In this document: in pieces, positions 16,783 through 25,710 of the stretch
How the letters are laid out: every line of letters begins with the position of its first letter
How positions within the stretch are numbered: the stretch's first letter is position 1
Assembly: GCF_022803015.1 (NCBI RefSeq)
Contig: NZ_JAFKON010000012.1
Coordinates: forward strand, 31,256-95,255
Origin: Arthrobacter humicola
GTDB taxonomy: Bacteria; Actinomycetota; Actinomycetes; Actinomycetales; Micrococcaceae
Length of the DNA: 64,000 nucleotides
Direction: 5' to 3'
Notes under the pieces: generated by a model
Database searches by the model: none
Told to the model about the DNA's origin: nothing
Seen by the model: only the letters and a program-made list of their open reading frames with translations
Position numbers and translations under genes: made by a program

Positions 16783-18042
16783 TCAGAGCCGGCGCGGGAA
16801 TGCCGAGCGGCGGCCATACAGGGTGAGCAGCAGGGCGGTGATGCCGAGGGCGATCATGACGACCGGGAGCGCCAGCCCGTCGAATGGGGTCAGGAGGAGC
16901 GCGCCGAGAATGCCCGCGCCGAAGATAGCCAGGTTGAAGGCGACCGGGAGGAATGCATTGGCGACGTCGGCGTTGTCGCCTCCGGCGGTGGTGAGTGGTC
17001 CCTGGACTTGGGCTGATGCGCCGCCGAAGGTGAGGCCCCAGAGCGCGGCGGCGATCAGGATGGCGACTACCGATGCATGTCCGATCAGCAGAATGAGTCC
17101 GGAAGCGACGAACACGGTGACGCTGAGGTGAAGGAGGGGCCTCGGGTGGCGGTCCAGCAGCGCACCGGTGACGGCGACCCCGACGACGGACGCGATGCCG
17201 TAGACCAGCAGGACCAGGCTGGCGGAGAGGCCGGTGCCGGTGGCCCGGAGGTAGGGGGCGATGTAGGTGTAGATGGTGCTGTGGGCGAGCATCCAGGCGA
17301 CGATGACGGCCAGGATGACGGCGACGCCGGGGATTTTGAACACCCGGCCCAGGGGGAGCCGTGACGCCCGCGGTTGGCCGGCGGCGTCGGGGACGCATCC
17401 GAGGATCAGCGCAGCCACGATGACCCCCAGGGCGGACAGGGCACCGAATGACCAGCGCCAATCGAAAGCTGTTCCGATCCAGGCGCCGAGTGGGGTGCCG
17501 AACGCGAATCCGAGGGGCGCCCCGGTGGACACGATGGCCAAGGACAACCCTGCGTGCCGGGGCGGGCTGATGCGGCGCCCGTAAGCGGCGAGCATTCCCC
17601 AGATGATTCCCGAGAATGCGCCCGCAAAGAATCGTGACACGAGTGACAACGTCACATCGGGGGAGACTGCGGTGACCGTGGTGGCAAGCACGAGACCGGC
17701 GATACCGCCGAGCAGGAGCGGCTTTCGTCGCATGCCACGCGTCAGCATGATCGCGGGGATGGTGACGATGACCGTTCCGAGGGCGTACGCGCTGACCAGC
17801 AGACCCACCGTACCTTCGCCGGTGTGGAGGCCGGCGGCAATGACAGGAAGCAGGCCGGCGGGCATCGTCTCGGTGGCGACGAGGATAAATCCCATGGCGG
17901 CCAGGACCACCAGTGCGGTCAGGGGCAGTCTTTGCTGTGCGCTGTTTTCTTGTGCATTGTTTTCTTGTGCGCTGCCCTCTGGTGTGGCGTCGACCAAGGC
18001 ACTGGCTTCCTGTGCCGGTGTTCGGGTGGGGGCGGTCGTCAT
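16783..18042 (-). CDS. MFS transporter, DHA1 (AraJ/chloramphenicol-exporter-like) family
   Basis: 419 residues with 12 predicted transmembrane helices. Family features: ATETMPAGLLPVIAAGL in helix 1, LVSAYALGTVIVTIPAIML then RGMRRKPLLLGG (loop 2-3 signature) and GAPLGFAFGTPLGAWIG in helix 5. The N-terminal 35 residues are polar, with a repeated AQENxAQ unit encoded by near-identical DNA (about 17935-17985). It likely exports small hydrophobic compounds. It is divergent from the XRE/MmyB-type regulator at 18275 across a 232-bp gap, the usual layout for a regulator controlling its exporter. It lies inside the tRNA-Ser-bounded segment, so it is probably acquired. Confidence 0.88.
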   Translation of the reverse strand: MTTAPTRTPAQEASALVDATPEGSAQENNAQENSAQQRLPLTALVVLAAMGFILVATETMPAGLLPVIAAGLHTGEGTVGLLVSAYALGTVIVTIPAIMLTRGMRRKPLLLGGIAGLVLATTVTAVSPDVTLSLVSRFFAGAFSGIIWGMLAAYGRRISPPRHAGLSLAIVSTGAPLGFAFGTPLGAWIGTAFDWRWSFGALSALGVIVAALILGCVPDAAGQPRASRLPLGRVFKIPGVAVILAVIVAWMLAHSTIYTYIAPYLRATGTGLSASLVLLVYGIASVVGVAVTGALLDRHPRPLLHLSVTVFVASGLILLIGHASVVAILIAAALWGLTFGGASAQVQGPLTTAGGDNADVANAFLPVAFNLAIFGAGILGALLLTPFDGLALPVVMIALGITALLLTLYGRRSAFPRRL

Positions 18043-18274
18043 GCGGTTCCTTTCGTGCGTGGCGGTAGTGCCTCAGCGTTGGGGTTGGTCACGCGTGGCT
18101 GCGTAGCCACCGGAAGCGGCGCCTCGCCCGACGTCGTCGACCGTTCCGCAGGCCGCGAAGCACCGCTCAACCCTCCGGCCAGTCAATCCCGATTTCCGCG
18201 GGCGGGGGAGTCCCCGGTGAGACGTGTACCGGGAGGGAACCCCTTGTTCGGCCGCAGCGATTTACCCTTGATGC

Positions 18275-19162
18275 ATGGATAACCGGGGTGAAGTGCGTGA
18301 GTTCCTGATGTCGCGCCGTGCACGACTGACGCCGGAACAAGCGGGCCTTGCGGCAGGCTCGAACCGACGGGTGGCCGGATTGAGGCGCAGCGAGGTTGCG
18401 GTTCTCGCCGACGTCAGCGTGGAGTATTACGCCAAGCTGGAGCGCGGTTCCATCGCCGGTGCGTCCTCGTCCGTGCTCGAATCCATCTCGCGTGCCCTCC
18501 GGCTTGACGACACCGAGCGTGCCCACTTGTTCGATCTGGCCCGCGCCGCAGACGGCATCCCGACCTCTGGACGGTCGCGCAGGCGCGCGACCGTCCAGGC
18601 CGGGGCGCGTCTGAGCCTGCAGTGGGCGCTGGAAGCGATCACCGAGGGCGTCGCATTCGTTCGCGACCCGTACCAGAACCTGCTCGCGACGAACGCGTTG
18701 GGCCGGGCGTTCTACTCTCCAGTGATCGGGGACGGCGGCCGCACCCCGAACTTGGCGCGGTTCCAGTTCCTCGACCCCGCCTCGCGCGACTTCTACCCAG
18801 ACTGGGACTTGTTCGGTGAAATGTGCGTCGGCATCATGCGCGCTGAAGCCGGCCGCGACCCCCACGACCGCACCATGCAGGACCTGGTCGGCGAACTGTC
18901 GACCCGCAGTGAGACGTTTCGGACACTGTGGGGCGCCCATAATGTGCGGACTCACGGGTCCGGCACGAAACGCTTTCACCACCCCGTGGCCGGCGAACTC
19001 ACGCTGGCCTACGAGGAACTGGCGATCACCGCGGAACCGGGCCTGGTCCTCTTGGTCTACACCGCCGAGCCGGGCTCGCCCTCAGCGGAACGGCTGCACC
19101 TCCTCGCCAGTTGGAGTGCAAGCGAAGACGCCACGATCGAACGGCGGCGGGCAACCAGCTGA
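18275..19162 (+). CDS. XRE-type regulator with MmyB-like ligand-binding domain
   Basis: 295 residues. The N-terminal helix-turn-helix (about 1-80) reads VREFLMSRRARLTPEQ, RRVAGLRRSEVAVLADVSVEYYAKLERG and ESISRALRLDDTERAHLFDLAR, a textbook MmyB-family N-terminus. The C-terminal 200 residues form the PAS-like MmyB domain (NLLATNALGRAFYSPV and NLARFQFLDPASRDFYPDW), thought to bind fatty-acid-like or other hydrophobic ligands. The ATG at 18275 has no evident ribosome-binding site, and a leaderless transcript is possible. It is divergent from the MFS exporter, which it probably represses. Confidence 0.88.
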   Translation: MDNRGEVREFLMSRRARLTPEQAGLAAGSNRRVAGLRRSEVAVLADVSVEYYAKLERGSIAGASSSVLESISRALRLDDTERAHLFDLARAADGIPTSGRSRRRATVQAGARLSLQWALEAITEGVAFVRDPYQNLLATNALGRAFYSPVIGDGGRTPNLARFQFLDPASRDFYPDWDLFGEMCVGIMRAEAGRDPHDRTMQDLVGELSTRSETFRTLWGAHNVRTHGSGTKRFHHPVAGELTLAYEELAITAEPGLVLLVYTAEPGSPSAERLHLLASWSASEDATIERRRATS

Positions 19163-19217
19163 CGGGAGGCAAGTTCCGTGCCCGCCAGAGAGCGTGCTAC
19201 CCGGCGCCGGAGTTGCC

Positions 19218-19982
19218 TTAGACGTAGTTCAGGCTGATGAGCAGCGCCTTAAGCTGGGCGTACTGGTCTGTTGCCATCCAGGCCTTTGCGGCGGCCCGGG
19301 TCGGGAACGCGGGGTCGTTGAAAAGAACACTCGTGGTGAGCCCGCCGTTCCCCGTGGCCAGGAGCCCGCAGCTTGAGGTGACGCCTTTGCCCTGCTCCAG
19401 GTATCGAGGGTCGCGGAGACCCATTCCGTAAAAATCGCGGGTCGAAGAGGATTCCACGGCGAACCCAAAAACGGGTTTAGTGCCGCCCGGTGCGGTCATT
19501 CCCGGAGTCTGCACCTTATCGAACACTTCGCGGGAGGTGGGCGCAGTTGCGCAACCAGTTGTAAAGCCATTTTGTAGTGAAAGCAGATCGTTGCCGGCGC
19601 CATCGGAAACGATCGCTTCAACGCCGGGGACGGTTCGGGCAGGCGGGAGGACCGTTCGCACGGTCCAGGTCGACGGATACGTGAAGGAAATGTGGCCATC
19701 CGGGAAAGTGAACGTCTTCCGCGCAGGTGCTGCAGGCTTCGCTGACGGGGCAGGCGCCGCAACCGGGGGTGCCGCGCTGGCGGTCGGGGCCACCGGTGCT
19801 GGAGTGGCGGTTGGTGTGGCCGTCACGGTCGGCGCGGCCCCAGCCGTGGCCCCCGTGGTCGAGCGCGGAGCGGCAGCGGCAGGATCAGTTCCTGGCTGTG
19901 ATGCACATCCGGCAAGGACGAGGCTGAGCGCGATGCCCGCCATTGTGACATGCGCGTAAAACCCGGTGCTGTTGAGACCCAC
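19218..19982 (-). CDS. Hypothetical lipoprotein with Ala/Pro-rich linker
   Basis: 254 residues from GTG 19982, which has GGGGGA eight bases upstream; ATG 19943 is an alternative. The signal ends in a lipobox (LSLVLAGC), so it is a membrane-anchored extracellular protein. After the Cys comes a low-complexity Ala/Thr/Pro stretch (about 60 residues, with TATPTATPAP), then a folded domain of about 150 residues starting FTFPDGHISFTYPSTWTVR, reminiscent of PsbP-like or other surface lipoprotein domains. The function is not known. It lies just inside the proximal tRNA-Ser repeat and is the last gene of the putative island. Confidence 0.75.
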   Translation of the reverse strand: MGLNSTGFYAHVTMAGIALSLVLAGCASQPGTDPAAAAPRSTTGATAGAAPTVTATPTATPAPVAPTASAAPPVAAPAPSAKPAAPARKTFTFPDGHISFTYPSTWTVRTVLPPARTVPGVEAIVSDGAGNDLLSLQNGFTTGCATAPTSREVFDKVQTPGMTAPGGTKPVFGFAVESSSTRDFYGMGLRDPRYLEQGKGVTSSCGLLATGNGGLTTSVLFNDPAFPTRAAAKAWMATDQYAQLKALLISLNYV

Positions 19983-20181
19983 TTTTTTGTTCCCCCAATA
20001 TTGCGACGGCGGGGTGAATATCCCGCTCGAGACCTCAGTATCAGGTATGGGCCCGGAAGTTATTGTCAGGTCCGAAAGACGGTGCAGAACCGTTACCTTG
20101 GGCTGCCAGTTGGCCGCCAACCCGACCAACATTCACAGCCGATAATTCTTGGGCCGGTCGGGAGTTTCACTCCGGGGCGGA

Positions 20182-20313
20182 GACGAGTAAGGCCGGCCGG
20201 AACGATCTTTCGATCGCCCCGGGCCGGCCTCTGAACCGCGCATGATCTGCGCTCCCGCGGAAGGTAAGAGATTCGAACTCTTGGTACGGGGTCACCGCAC
20301 ACTGGTTTTCAAG
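20182..20313 (-). repeat. Attachment-site-like direct repeat (tRNA-proximal copy)
   Basis: Partner of 15851-15983. Here the sequence continues past the anticodon loop into the intact 5' half of tRNA-Ser(UGA), so this copy restores the gene. The 4.33 kb between the crossover points at 15983 and 20313 is the candidate integrated segment. The hairpin GGCCGGCC...GGCCGGCC downstream of the tRNA serves as its terminator in both copies. Confidence 0.8.
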
Positions 20314-20345
20314 ACCAGCTCCATCGGCCGCTCGGACAACCTTCC
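20258..20345 (-). tRNA. tRNA-Ser (anticodon UGA)
   Basis: The reverse complement is an 88-nt class II tRNA. The acceptor stem is GGAAGGT/ACCTTCC with discriminator G, the anticodon loop CTTGAAA gives TGA, a long variable arm is present and the T-loop reads AGTTCGAATCT. The 3' half is duplicated at 15928-15983, marking it as an integration site. Confidence 0.95.
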
Positions 20346-20508
20346 CTAACGAGTAGTCTTTCATAGGCAGTCGGCTGCAACAAAAACCAAAAACACGGTG
20401 CGCTTGCGGACGCGTGCAGCTCCCCGCCATATTCTGGGGAGTGATGTTGATCGGACCTGGCGATCGCGGCGAACGTGCGCGGAGCCAGTTAGGAATCGGG
20501 AGTGCTCC

Positions 20509-21492
20509 ATGAAGGCCGTCTATATCTCAGAGCCCGGCGGACCCGAGGTCCTCGAAGTCCGTGAGGTTCAGGCCCCGGTGGCCGGCCCCGGCGAGGTGCT
20601 GATCGACGTCGTGGCCGCGGGCCTTAACCGTGCCGATGTCCAGCAGCGCAAGGGCTTCTACCCGCCGCCCCCGGGCGCCTCGGAGGTCCCCGGGCTGGAG
20701 GTCTCCGGCCGGATCGCAGGGTTCGGTCCGGGCGTGACCAAGGCGTTTTCCGTGGGGGACAAGGTGGTGGCGCTGCTCGCCGGCGGCGGCTACGCCCAGC
20801 AGGTGGCCGTCCCCGCGGGTCAGGTCCTGAGGATCCCCGACGGCGTGGATCTGGTCACGGCGGCGTCGCTGCCCGAGGTCGCGGCGACGGTCTATTCCAA
20901 CCTGATCATGACGGCGCAGCTGCAGCCGGGCGAAACTGTCCTCATCCACGGAGCCACAGGCGGTATCGGCACCATGGCCATCCAGCTGGCCAAGGCCGTT
21001 GGCGCCCGCGTGGCCACGACGGCCGGGAACGCGGAAAAAGTCGGCACCGCCAAGGCCTTCCTCGGGGCGGACATCGCCATCAACTACGCGGAGGAAAACT
21101 TCCCGGCGAGCCTGCGCGCGCAAAACGGCGGCAAAGGCGCGGACGTCATCCTCGACGTCGTCGGGGCCAAATACCTCGAGCAGAACATCGATGCGCTCGC
21201 CGACTACGGACGCCTCGTGGTGATCGGGCTGCAGGGCGGCGCGAAGGCGGAACTGGACCTTGGCCAGCTGCTGCAGAAACGGGCCGCCATCATCGCCACC
21301 GCACTGCGTCCCCGCCCGGTGGAGGAAAAGACAGTGATCATGAACGCCGTCCGCGACGCCGTGTGGCCGATGCTGACCGACGGCAGGATCCGGCCCCTCG
21401 TGGCCAAGAGCTTCCCGCTGGACCAAGTCGCCGCCGCACACACCTACTTCGACTCCGGCGACCACGTGGGCAAGGTCCTTCTAGTCATGTAA
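20509..21492 (+). CDS. NAD(P)H-quinone oxidoreductase / zeta-crystallin-like MDR
   Basis: 327 residues, the PIG3/QOR branch of the medium-chain dehydrogenase superfamily, without structural zinc. Start ATG 20509 gives MKAVYISEPGGPEVLEVREV. Signatures: NRADVQQRKGFYPPPPGASEVPGLEVSG and the NADPH-binding VLIHGATGGIGTMAIQLAK at about 145-163, with VILDVVGAKYLEQN further on. It probably reduces quinones or other enones in the cytosol. It begins about 165 bp after the tRNA on the opposite strand and looks monocistronic. Confidence 0.9.
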   Translation: MKAVYISEPGGPEVLEVREVQAPVAGPGEVLIDVVAAGLNRADVQQRKGFYPPPPGASEVPGLEVSGRIAGFGPGVTKAFSVGDKVVALLAGGGYAQQVAVPAGQVLRIPDGVDLVTAASLPEVAATVYSNLIMTAQLQPGETVLIHGATGGIGTMAIQLAKAVGARVATTAGNAEKVGTAKAFLGADIAINYAEENFPASLRAQNGGKGADVILDVVGAKYLEQNIDALADYGRLVVIGLQGGAKAELDLGQLLQKRAAIIATALRPRPVEEKTVIMNAVRDAVWPMLTDGRIRPLVAKSFPLDQVAAAHTYFDSGDHVGKVLLVM

Positions 21493-21605
21493 CGGGGTGT
21501 GGAATCCGGCCTAAAACCGCAGGTCCGGGCCGACTTATTCCGTGCGGGGCATGCGCTGTTTTGCGGCAAAGACACCAAAGACGATAGCGTGGTTCCATAC
21601 GCGGT

Positions 21606-21631
21606 ATACACGCGTCTTGGGGCGCGTGTAT
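21606..21631. promoter_or_regulatory. Palindromic operator candidate upstream of padR
   Basis: ATACACGCG (21606-21614) and CGCGTGTAT (21623-21631) form a perfect 9-bp dyad around an 8-bp spacer, 40 bp before the PadR start. PadR proteins typically bind dyads of an ATAC/ATGT-N8-GTAT/ACAT kind, so autoregulation is likely. This is inference from position and symmetry. Confidence 0.6.
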
Positions 21632-21670
21632 GCTGTGTGATTTCGTGACTTAGCGATTCCGGGGGGCGCC

Positions 21671-22207
21671 ATGTCTATACGTCACAGTCTCCTCGCCCTC
21701 TTGCAGGACCGCCCGCGCTACGGGTACCAGCTCAGGACCGAATTCGAGGACCGCACCGGGTCCTCCTGGCCGCTGAACATCGGACAGGTCTACACCACCC
21801 TGGACCGGCTGGAACGCGACGGGCTGGTCCGCAAAGACGGCGGCGACGGCGACGGGCACGTCATCTACAGCATCACCACGGCCGGCCGGACCGAAGTCGG
21901 CGCCTGGTTCACGGCCCCGGTATCCCGCGCGAATCCGCCCCGGAATGAACTGGCCATCAAGCTCGCCCTCGGCCTCACGATTCCCGGGACAGACGTCGGC
22001 GCCATCATCCAGGCCCAGCGGACGGTCTCCATCCGCGCGCTGCAGGACTACACCAAGTCCCGCCGCGACACGGCCGCGCTTCAGCGCCCGGCCGACACCG
22101 CCCGGCTCCTGGTGCTGGATTCCCTCATCTTCCAGACCGAAGCCGAGGTGCGCTGGCTGGACCTCTGCGAGGCCCGCCTCGTGCAGCTCAGCAACCTCCG
22201 GGCGTAG
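21671..22207 (+). CDS. PadR family transcriptional regulator
   Basis: 178 residues. The winged helix is complete: SIRHSLLALLQDRPRYGYQLRTEF, then LNIGQVYTTLDRLERDGLVR, followed by the C-terminal dimerisation helices of the PadR/Vir type. ATG 21671 follows GGGGGGC, eight bases away. No transport genes of the class usually controlled by PadR follow directly; the next gene, cstA, starts 134 bp downstream with its own ribosome-binding site. The dyad at 21606-21631 suggests autoregulation. Confidence 0.88.
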   Translation: MSIRHSLLALLQDRPRYGYQLRTEFEDRTGSSWPLNIGQVYTTLDRLERDGLVRKDGGDGDGHVIYSITTAGRTEVGAWFTAPVSRANPPRNELAIKLALGLTIPGTDVGAIIQAQRTVSIRALQDYTKSRRDTAALQRPADTARLLVLDSLIFQTEAEVRWLDLCEARLVQLSNLRA

Positions 22208-22341
22208 CCGGGCCGACCGCTCGTCGCGCAATCCACACCGCCGGGCGCAGGGCTGCGGCCGGGACCCGCCCGCATTGGTAGGGTGCCGGAGGGCAGTTCT
22301 GTACCGGTGGACTGCCCAGCTGGGTTTCTCAAGGAGGAGAC

Positions 22342-24681
22342 ATGGGCACAATGCCAGATGGCACACAACGCGAAAGCACAAACAACCTCACGCAGGGCAG
22401 CGCGCGTGGCACCGCGCAACTCGACGACGGGGTCGTTCCGGACCCGTCCCTCCCGCCGACGTCGGTGGATGAGTCGGTCCGCGACGCCGCGGACCGCGCC
22501 TGGACGCCCGCCAAGATCGCGCTGTGGGCGGCCATTGCGCTGCTGGGCGGGATCGCCTGGTTCATGCTCGCCATCATCCGCGGCGAGACCGTCAATGCCA
22601 TCTGGTTTGTGTTCGCCTCCGTCTGCACCTACCTGATCGGCTACCGCTTCTACTCCAAGGTCATTGAGCGTTACCTGACCAAGCCCAACGACCGCCGTGC
22701 CACCCCGGCCGAATACAAGGCCGACGGCAAGGACTACGTCCGGACGGACCGCAACGTCCTCTTCGGCCACCACTTCGCCGCCATCGCCGGCGCCGGCCCA
22801 CTGGTGGGCCCGGTCATCGCGGCCCAGATGGGCTACCTGCCCGGCACGATCTGGATCATCATCGGCGTCGTCCTTGCCGGCGCCGTCCAGGATTACCTCG
22901 TCCTGTTCTTCTCCATGCGCCGCGGGGGCCGGTCCCTGGGCCAGATGGCCCGCGAGGAACTCGGCGTCATCGGCGGCACGGCCGCCCTCATCGCAACCCT
23001 GCTCATCATGGTGATCATCGTCGCCATCCTCGCCCTGGTGGTCGTCAACGCCCTCGGCGAGAGCCCCTGGGGCGTCTTCTCGGTGGGCATGACCATCCCG
23101 ATCGCCCTCTTCATGGGCGTGTACCTGCGCTTCATACGGCCGGGCAAGGTCATGGAGGTGTCCCTGATCGGTTTCGTGCTGCTCATGGCCGCCATCATCG
23201 GCGGCGGCGCCGTGGCGGGCACCGAATGGGGTGCCGCGTTCTTCCACCTGGACAAGGTCACCATCGCCTGGGGCCTCATCATCTACGGCTTCATCGCAGC
23301 CATCCTGCCCGTCTGGCTCCTCCTGGCCCCCCGCGACTACCTCTCCACGTTCATGAAGATCGGCGTGATTGTGATGCTGGCGCTGGCCATCATTGTGGTC
23401 CGCCCCGAAATCACCGTGCCTGCCTTCAGCGAGTTCGCCGGCCGGGACAACGGTCCGGTGTTCTCCGGCGCCCTGTTCCCGTTCCTTTTCGTCACGATCG
23501 CCTGCGGCGCGCTGTCCGGGTTCCACGCGCTGATCGCCTCCGGCACCACACCGAAGCTGATCGAGAAGGAGCGCCAGACGCGCCTGATCGGGTACGGCGG
23601 CATGCTCATGGAATCCTTCGTGGCCATCATGGCCCTCGTCGCCGCAATCTCCATTGACCGCGGCATCTACTTCGCCATGAACGCCCCCGCGGCGCTGACC
23701 GGCGGGACCGTCGAGACCGCGGCCGCGTGGGTCAACAGCCTGGGCCTGTCCGGCGTCAACATCACGGCCGGTGACCTCGCACAGACGGCCAAGGACGTGG
23801 GGGAGCAAAGCATCGTGTCACGTTCGGGCGGCGCGCCCACCCTCGCCGTCGGCCTTGCCCACATCATGCAGCAGTTCATCGGCGGCACCGCGATGATGGC
23901 CTTCTGGTACCACTTCGCCATCATGTTTGAGGCCCTCTTCATCCTCACGGCCGTCGACGCCGGCACCCGCGTTGCCCGCTTCATGCTCCAGGACTCGATC
24001 GGCAACTTCGTCCCGAAGTTCAAGGAACACTCCTGGCGCCCGGGCGCCTGGCTCTGCACCGCCATCATGGTGGCCGCCTGGGGCGCGGTCCTGCTGATGG
24101 GTGTCACCGACCCGCTGGGCGGCATCAACACCCTGTTCCCGCTGTTCGGGATCGCCAACCAACTGCTCGCGGCCATCGCCCTCTCGGTCTGTCTGGCCAT
24201 TGCCGCCAAGCGCACCGCCCCGAAGTTCCTGTGGATCGTGGCGGCGCCGCTGGCGTTGGCCGCCGTCGTGACCATCACGGCGAGCTTCTACAAGATCTTC
24301 TCGCCCGTTCCGGCGGTGGGCTACTTCGCCAACAACGCAGCCTTCGCCAAGGCTCTGGCGGACGGCAAGACCTCCTTTGGGACCGCCAAGACCCAGGCCG
24401 CCATGGAGGCCGTGGTCCGCAACACGATGATCCAGGGATGGCTCTCGATCATCTTCGTGGTGCTGAGCATCGTCGTCATCATCACGGCAGTGATGGCAAC
24501 CATCAAGGCCCTGCGGAACACCGCCGCGGGGCTGCCCAACGCCGAGCACGAAGACCCCGCACAGGCCTCCCGAGTCTTCGCCCCGGCAGGATTTGTCCCC
24601 ACGGCGGCGGAGCGTGACCTCGTGGCCGAGTGGAACCAGCTCCCGGCCGGAGACCGGCTCGAAAAGTCCGGGCACCACTGA
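22342..24681 (+). CDS. cstA: Carbon starvation protein A family transporter
   Basis: 779 residues with about 16-18 hydrophobic segments, the normal size for CstA. Conserved stretches: VFASVCTYLIGYRFYSKVIE, VLFGHHFAAIAGAGPLVGPV, SGFHALIASGTTPKLIE and LFPLFGIANQLLAAIAL. The family imports pyruvate and, in some species, peptides at the cytoplasmic membrane. The N-terminus has a 45-residue polar extension before helix 1. A strong ribosome-binding site (AAGGAGGAGAC) sets the ATG at 22342. The small YbdD-like gene directly follows, as in Escherichia coli cstA-ybdD. Confidence 0.92.
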   Translation: MGTMPDGTQRESTNNLTQGSARGTAQLDDGVVPDPSLPPTSVDESVRDAADRAWTPAKIALWAAIALLGGIAWFMLAIIRGETVNAIWFVFASVCTYLIGYRFYSKVIERYLTKPNDRRATPAEYKADGKDYVRTDRNVLFGHHFAAIAGAGPLVGPVIAAQMGYLPGTIWIIIGVVLAGAVQDYLVLFFSMRRGGRSLGQMAREELGVIGGTAALIATLLIMVIIVAILALVVVNALGESPWGVFSVGMTIPIALFMGVYLRFIRPGKVMEVSLIGFVLLMAAIIGGGAVAGTEWGAAFFHLDKVTIAWGLIIYGFIAAILPVWLLLAPRDYLSTFMKIGVIVMLALAIIVVRPEITVPAFSEFAGRDNGPVFSGALFPFLFVTIACGALSGFHALIASGTTPKLIEKERQTRLIGYGGMLMESFVAIMALVAAISIDRGIYFAMNAPAALTGGTVETAAAWVNSLGLSGVNITAGDLAQTAKDVGEQSIVSRSGGAPTLAVGLAHIMQQFIGGTAMMAFWYHFAIMFEALFILTAVDAGTRVARFMLQDSIGNFVPKFKEHSWRPGAWLCTAIMVAAWGAVLLMGVTDPLGGINTLFPLFGIANQLLAAIALSVCLAIAAKRTAPKFLWIVAAPLALAAVVTITASFYKIFSPVPAVGYFANNAAFAKALADGKTSFGTAKTQAAMEAVVRNTMIQGWLSIIFVVLSIVVIITAVMATIKALRNTAAGLPNAEHEDPAQASRVFAPAGFVPTAAERDLVAEWNQLPAGDRLEKSGHH

Positions 24682-24694
24682 TGCCGGGCCGGAC

Positions 24695-24886
24695 GTGAAC
24701 GCGGTCCTCGCGGGGTTCCGCGGGTTTGCCGGGTACCTCGGCCGTGTGCTGGGCGCCGATGCCTACAAGAAGTACCTGGAGCACCATGAGGCCTCCGGGC
24801 ACACCAGCCTTCCCCTCACCGAGCGGGAGTTCTGGCGTGACCGGACCGACCGGCAGGACACCAACCCGCAGGGGCGGTGTTGTTGA
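24695..24886 (+). CDS. YbdD/YjiX family small protein (CstA partner)
   Basis: About 63 residues from GTG 24695, 13 bp after the cstA stop. It shows family hallmarks: GYLGRVLGADAYKKYLEHHEA, then LTEREFWRDRTDR and the C-terminal Arg-Cys-Cys. These proteins always accompany CstA/YjiY pyruvate transporters and are needed for their activity. The start is uncertain because no strong ribosome-binding site is present; translation is probably coupled to cstA. Confidence 0.82.
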   Translation: MNAVLAGFRGFAGYLGRVLGADAYKKYLEHHEASGHTSLPLTEREFWRDRTDRQDTNPQGRCC

Positions 24887-25032
24887 GCCGGTGTTGCTGA
24901 GCGGCTGATGCTGGGCAGCTGGCCCGGCCGGGCCGGGGGAGGGCGGCGTGGGGCACAACGGTGTCCGACGCCGCCCCTCCGCTCCCGGCGGACGCCGGGT
25001 CCGGGCCGCCCGGCGCGTGAGAGTATGAAGCC

Positions 25033-25710
25033 ATGAGCGATCAGCACGACACTCAGCCCAGCGCCCAAACTGCCGACGACGTGCCCGTCGAAGGCACACC
25101 CGTGGATGACGCCCTGCCCGGGACGCCCCTGGCGCCACCGGCTGCAGTGCCGCCCGGCCGCGCCGGTGGACCCGGTGCCGGGCCCAGGCCGCCCCGGGGC
25201 AGCGAACTTCAGGACCTCGTGGACCAGCCCGCCAAGGTCATGCGGATCGGCACGATGGTCAAGCAGTTGCTGGACGAGGTGAAGTCCGCGCCCCTGGACG
25301 ACGCTGCCCGCGTCCGGCTGGCCGAAATCCACGACAGGTCCATCAAGGAACTCGAGGACGGCCTGGCCCCGGAGCTCGTTGAGGAGCTTGAACGGATCAA
25401 CCTCCCCTTTCCGGAGAACGCAACCCCCTCCGACGCGGAACTGAGGATAGCCCAGGCCCAGCTGGTCGGCTGGCTTGAGGGGCTCTTCCACGGCATCCAG
25501 ACGGCCATCGCGGCGCAGCACGCCGCCAGGGAGCACACCTACGCCCAAATGCAGCTGCGCCAGCTGCCGCCCGGAACCGTGATCGCGCCGGGCGTCATCA
25601 TCGGGGAAAACGGCGAACCGGTCCGCGCCGCCGCGCCGCGTCACGGCGCGGAGTCCCCCGAGCCGCCCGAACCCGCGGACCCGGACCATGGCCCGGGCCA
25701 GTACCTTTAG
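25033..25710 (+). CDS. bpa: Bacterial proteasome activator Bpa/PafE (DUF2587)
   Basis: 225 residues. The core (about 55-165) is the four-helix bundle of Bpa: LQDLVDQPAKVMRIGTMVKQLLDEV, then RLAEIHDRSIKELEDGLAPELVEEL and ELRIAQAQLVGWLEGLFHGIQ. The extreme C-terminus is HGPGQYL; the terminal GQYL is the motif that docks into the 20S core particle pockets and opens its gate in mycobacteria. The N-terminal 50 residues are disordered and Pro-rich. The presence of Bpa implies that the genome has a 20S proteasome elsewhere. It overlaps the next gene by 23 nt. Confidence 0.9.
   Translation: MSDQHDTQPSAQTADDVPVEGTPVDDALPGTPLAPPAAVPPGRAGGPGAGPRPPRGSELQDLVDQPAKVMRIGTMVKQLLDEVKSAPLDDAARVRLAEIHDRSIKELEDGLAPELVEELERINLPFPENATPSDAELRIAQAQLVGWLEGLFHGIQTAIAAQHAAREHTYAQMQLRQLPPGTVIAPGVIIGENGEPVRAAAPRHGAESPEPPEPADPDHGPGQYL

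Noticed and set aside
24681..24694. ATG overlapping the cstA stop as the start of the YbdD-like gene
   Set aside because: It is in a different reading frame from the conserved ADAYKKYLEHH and Arg-Cys-Cys sequence.
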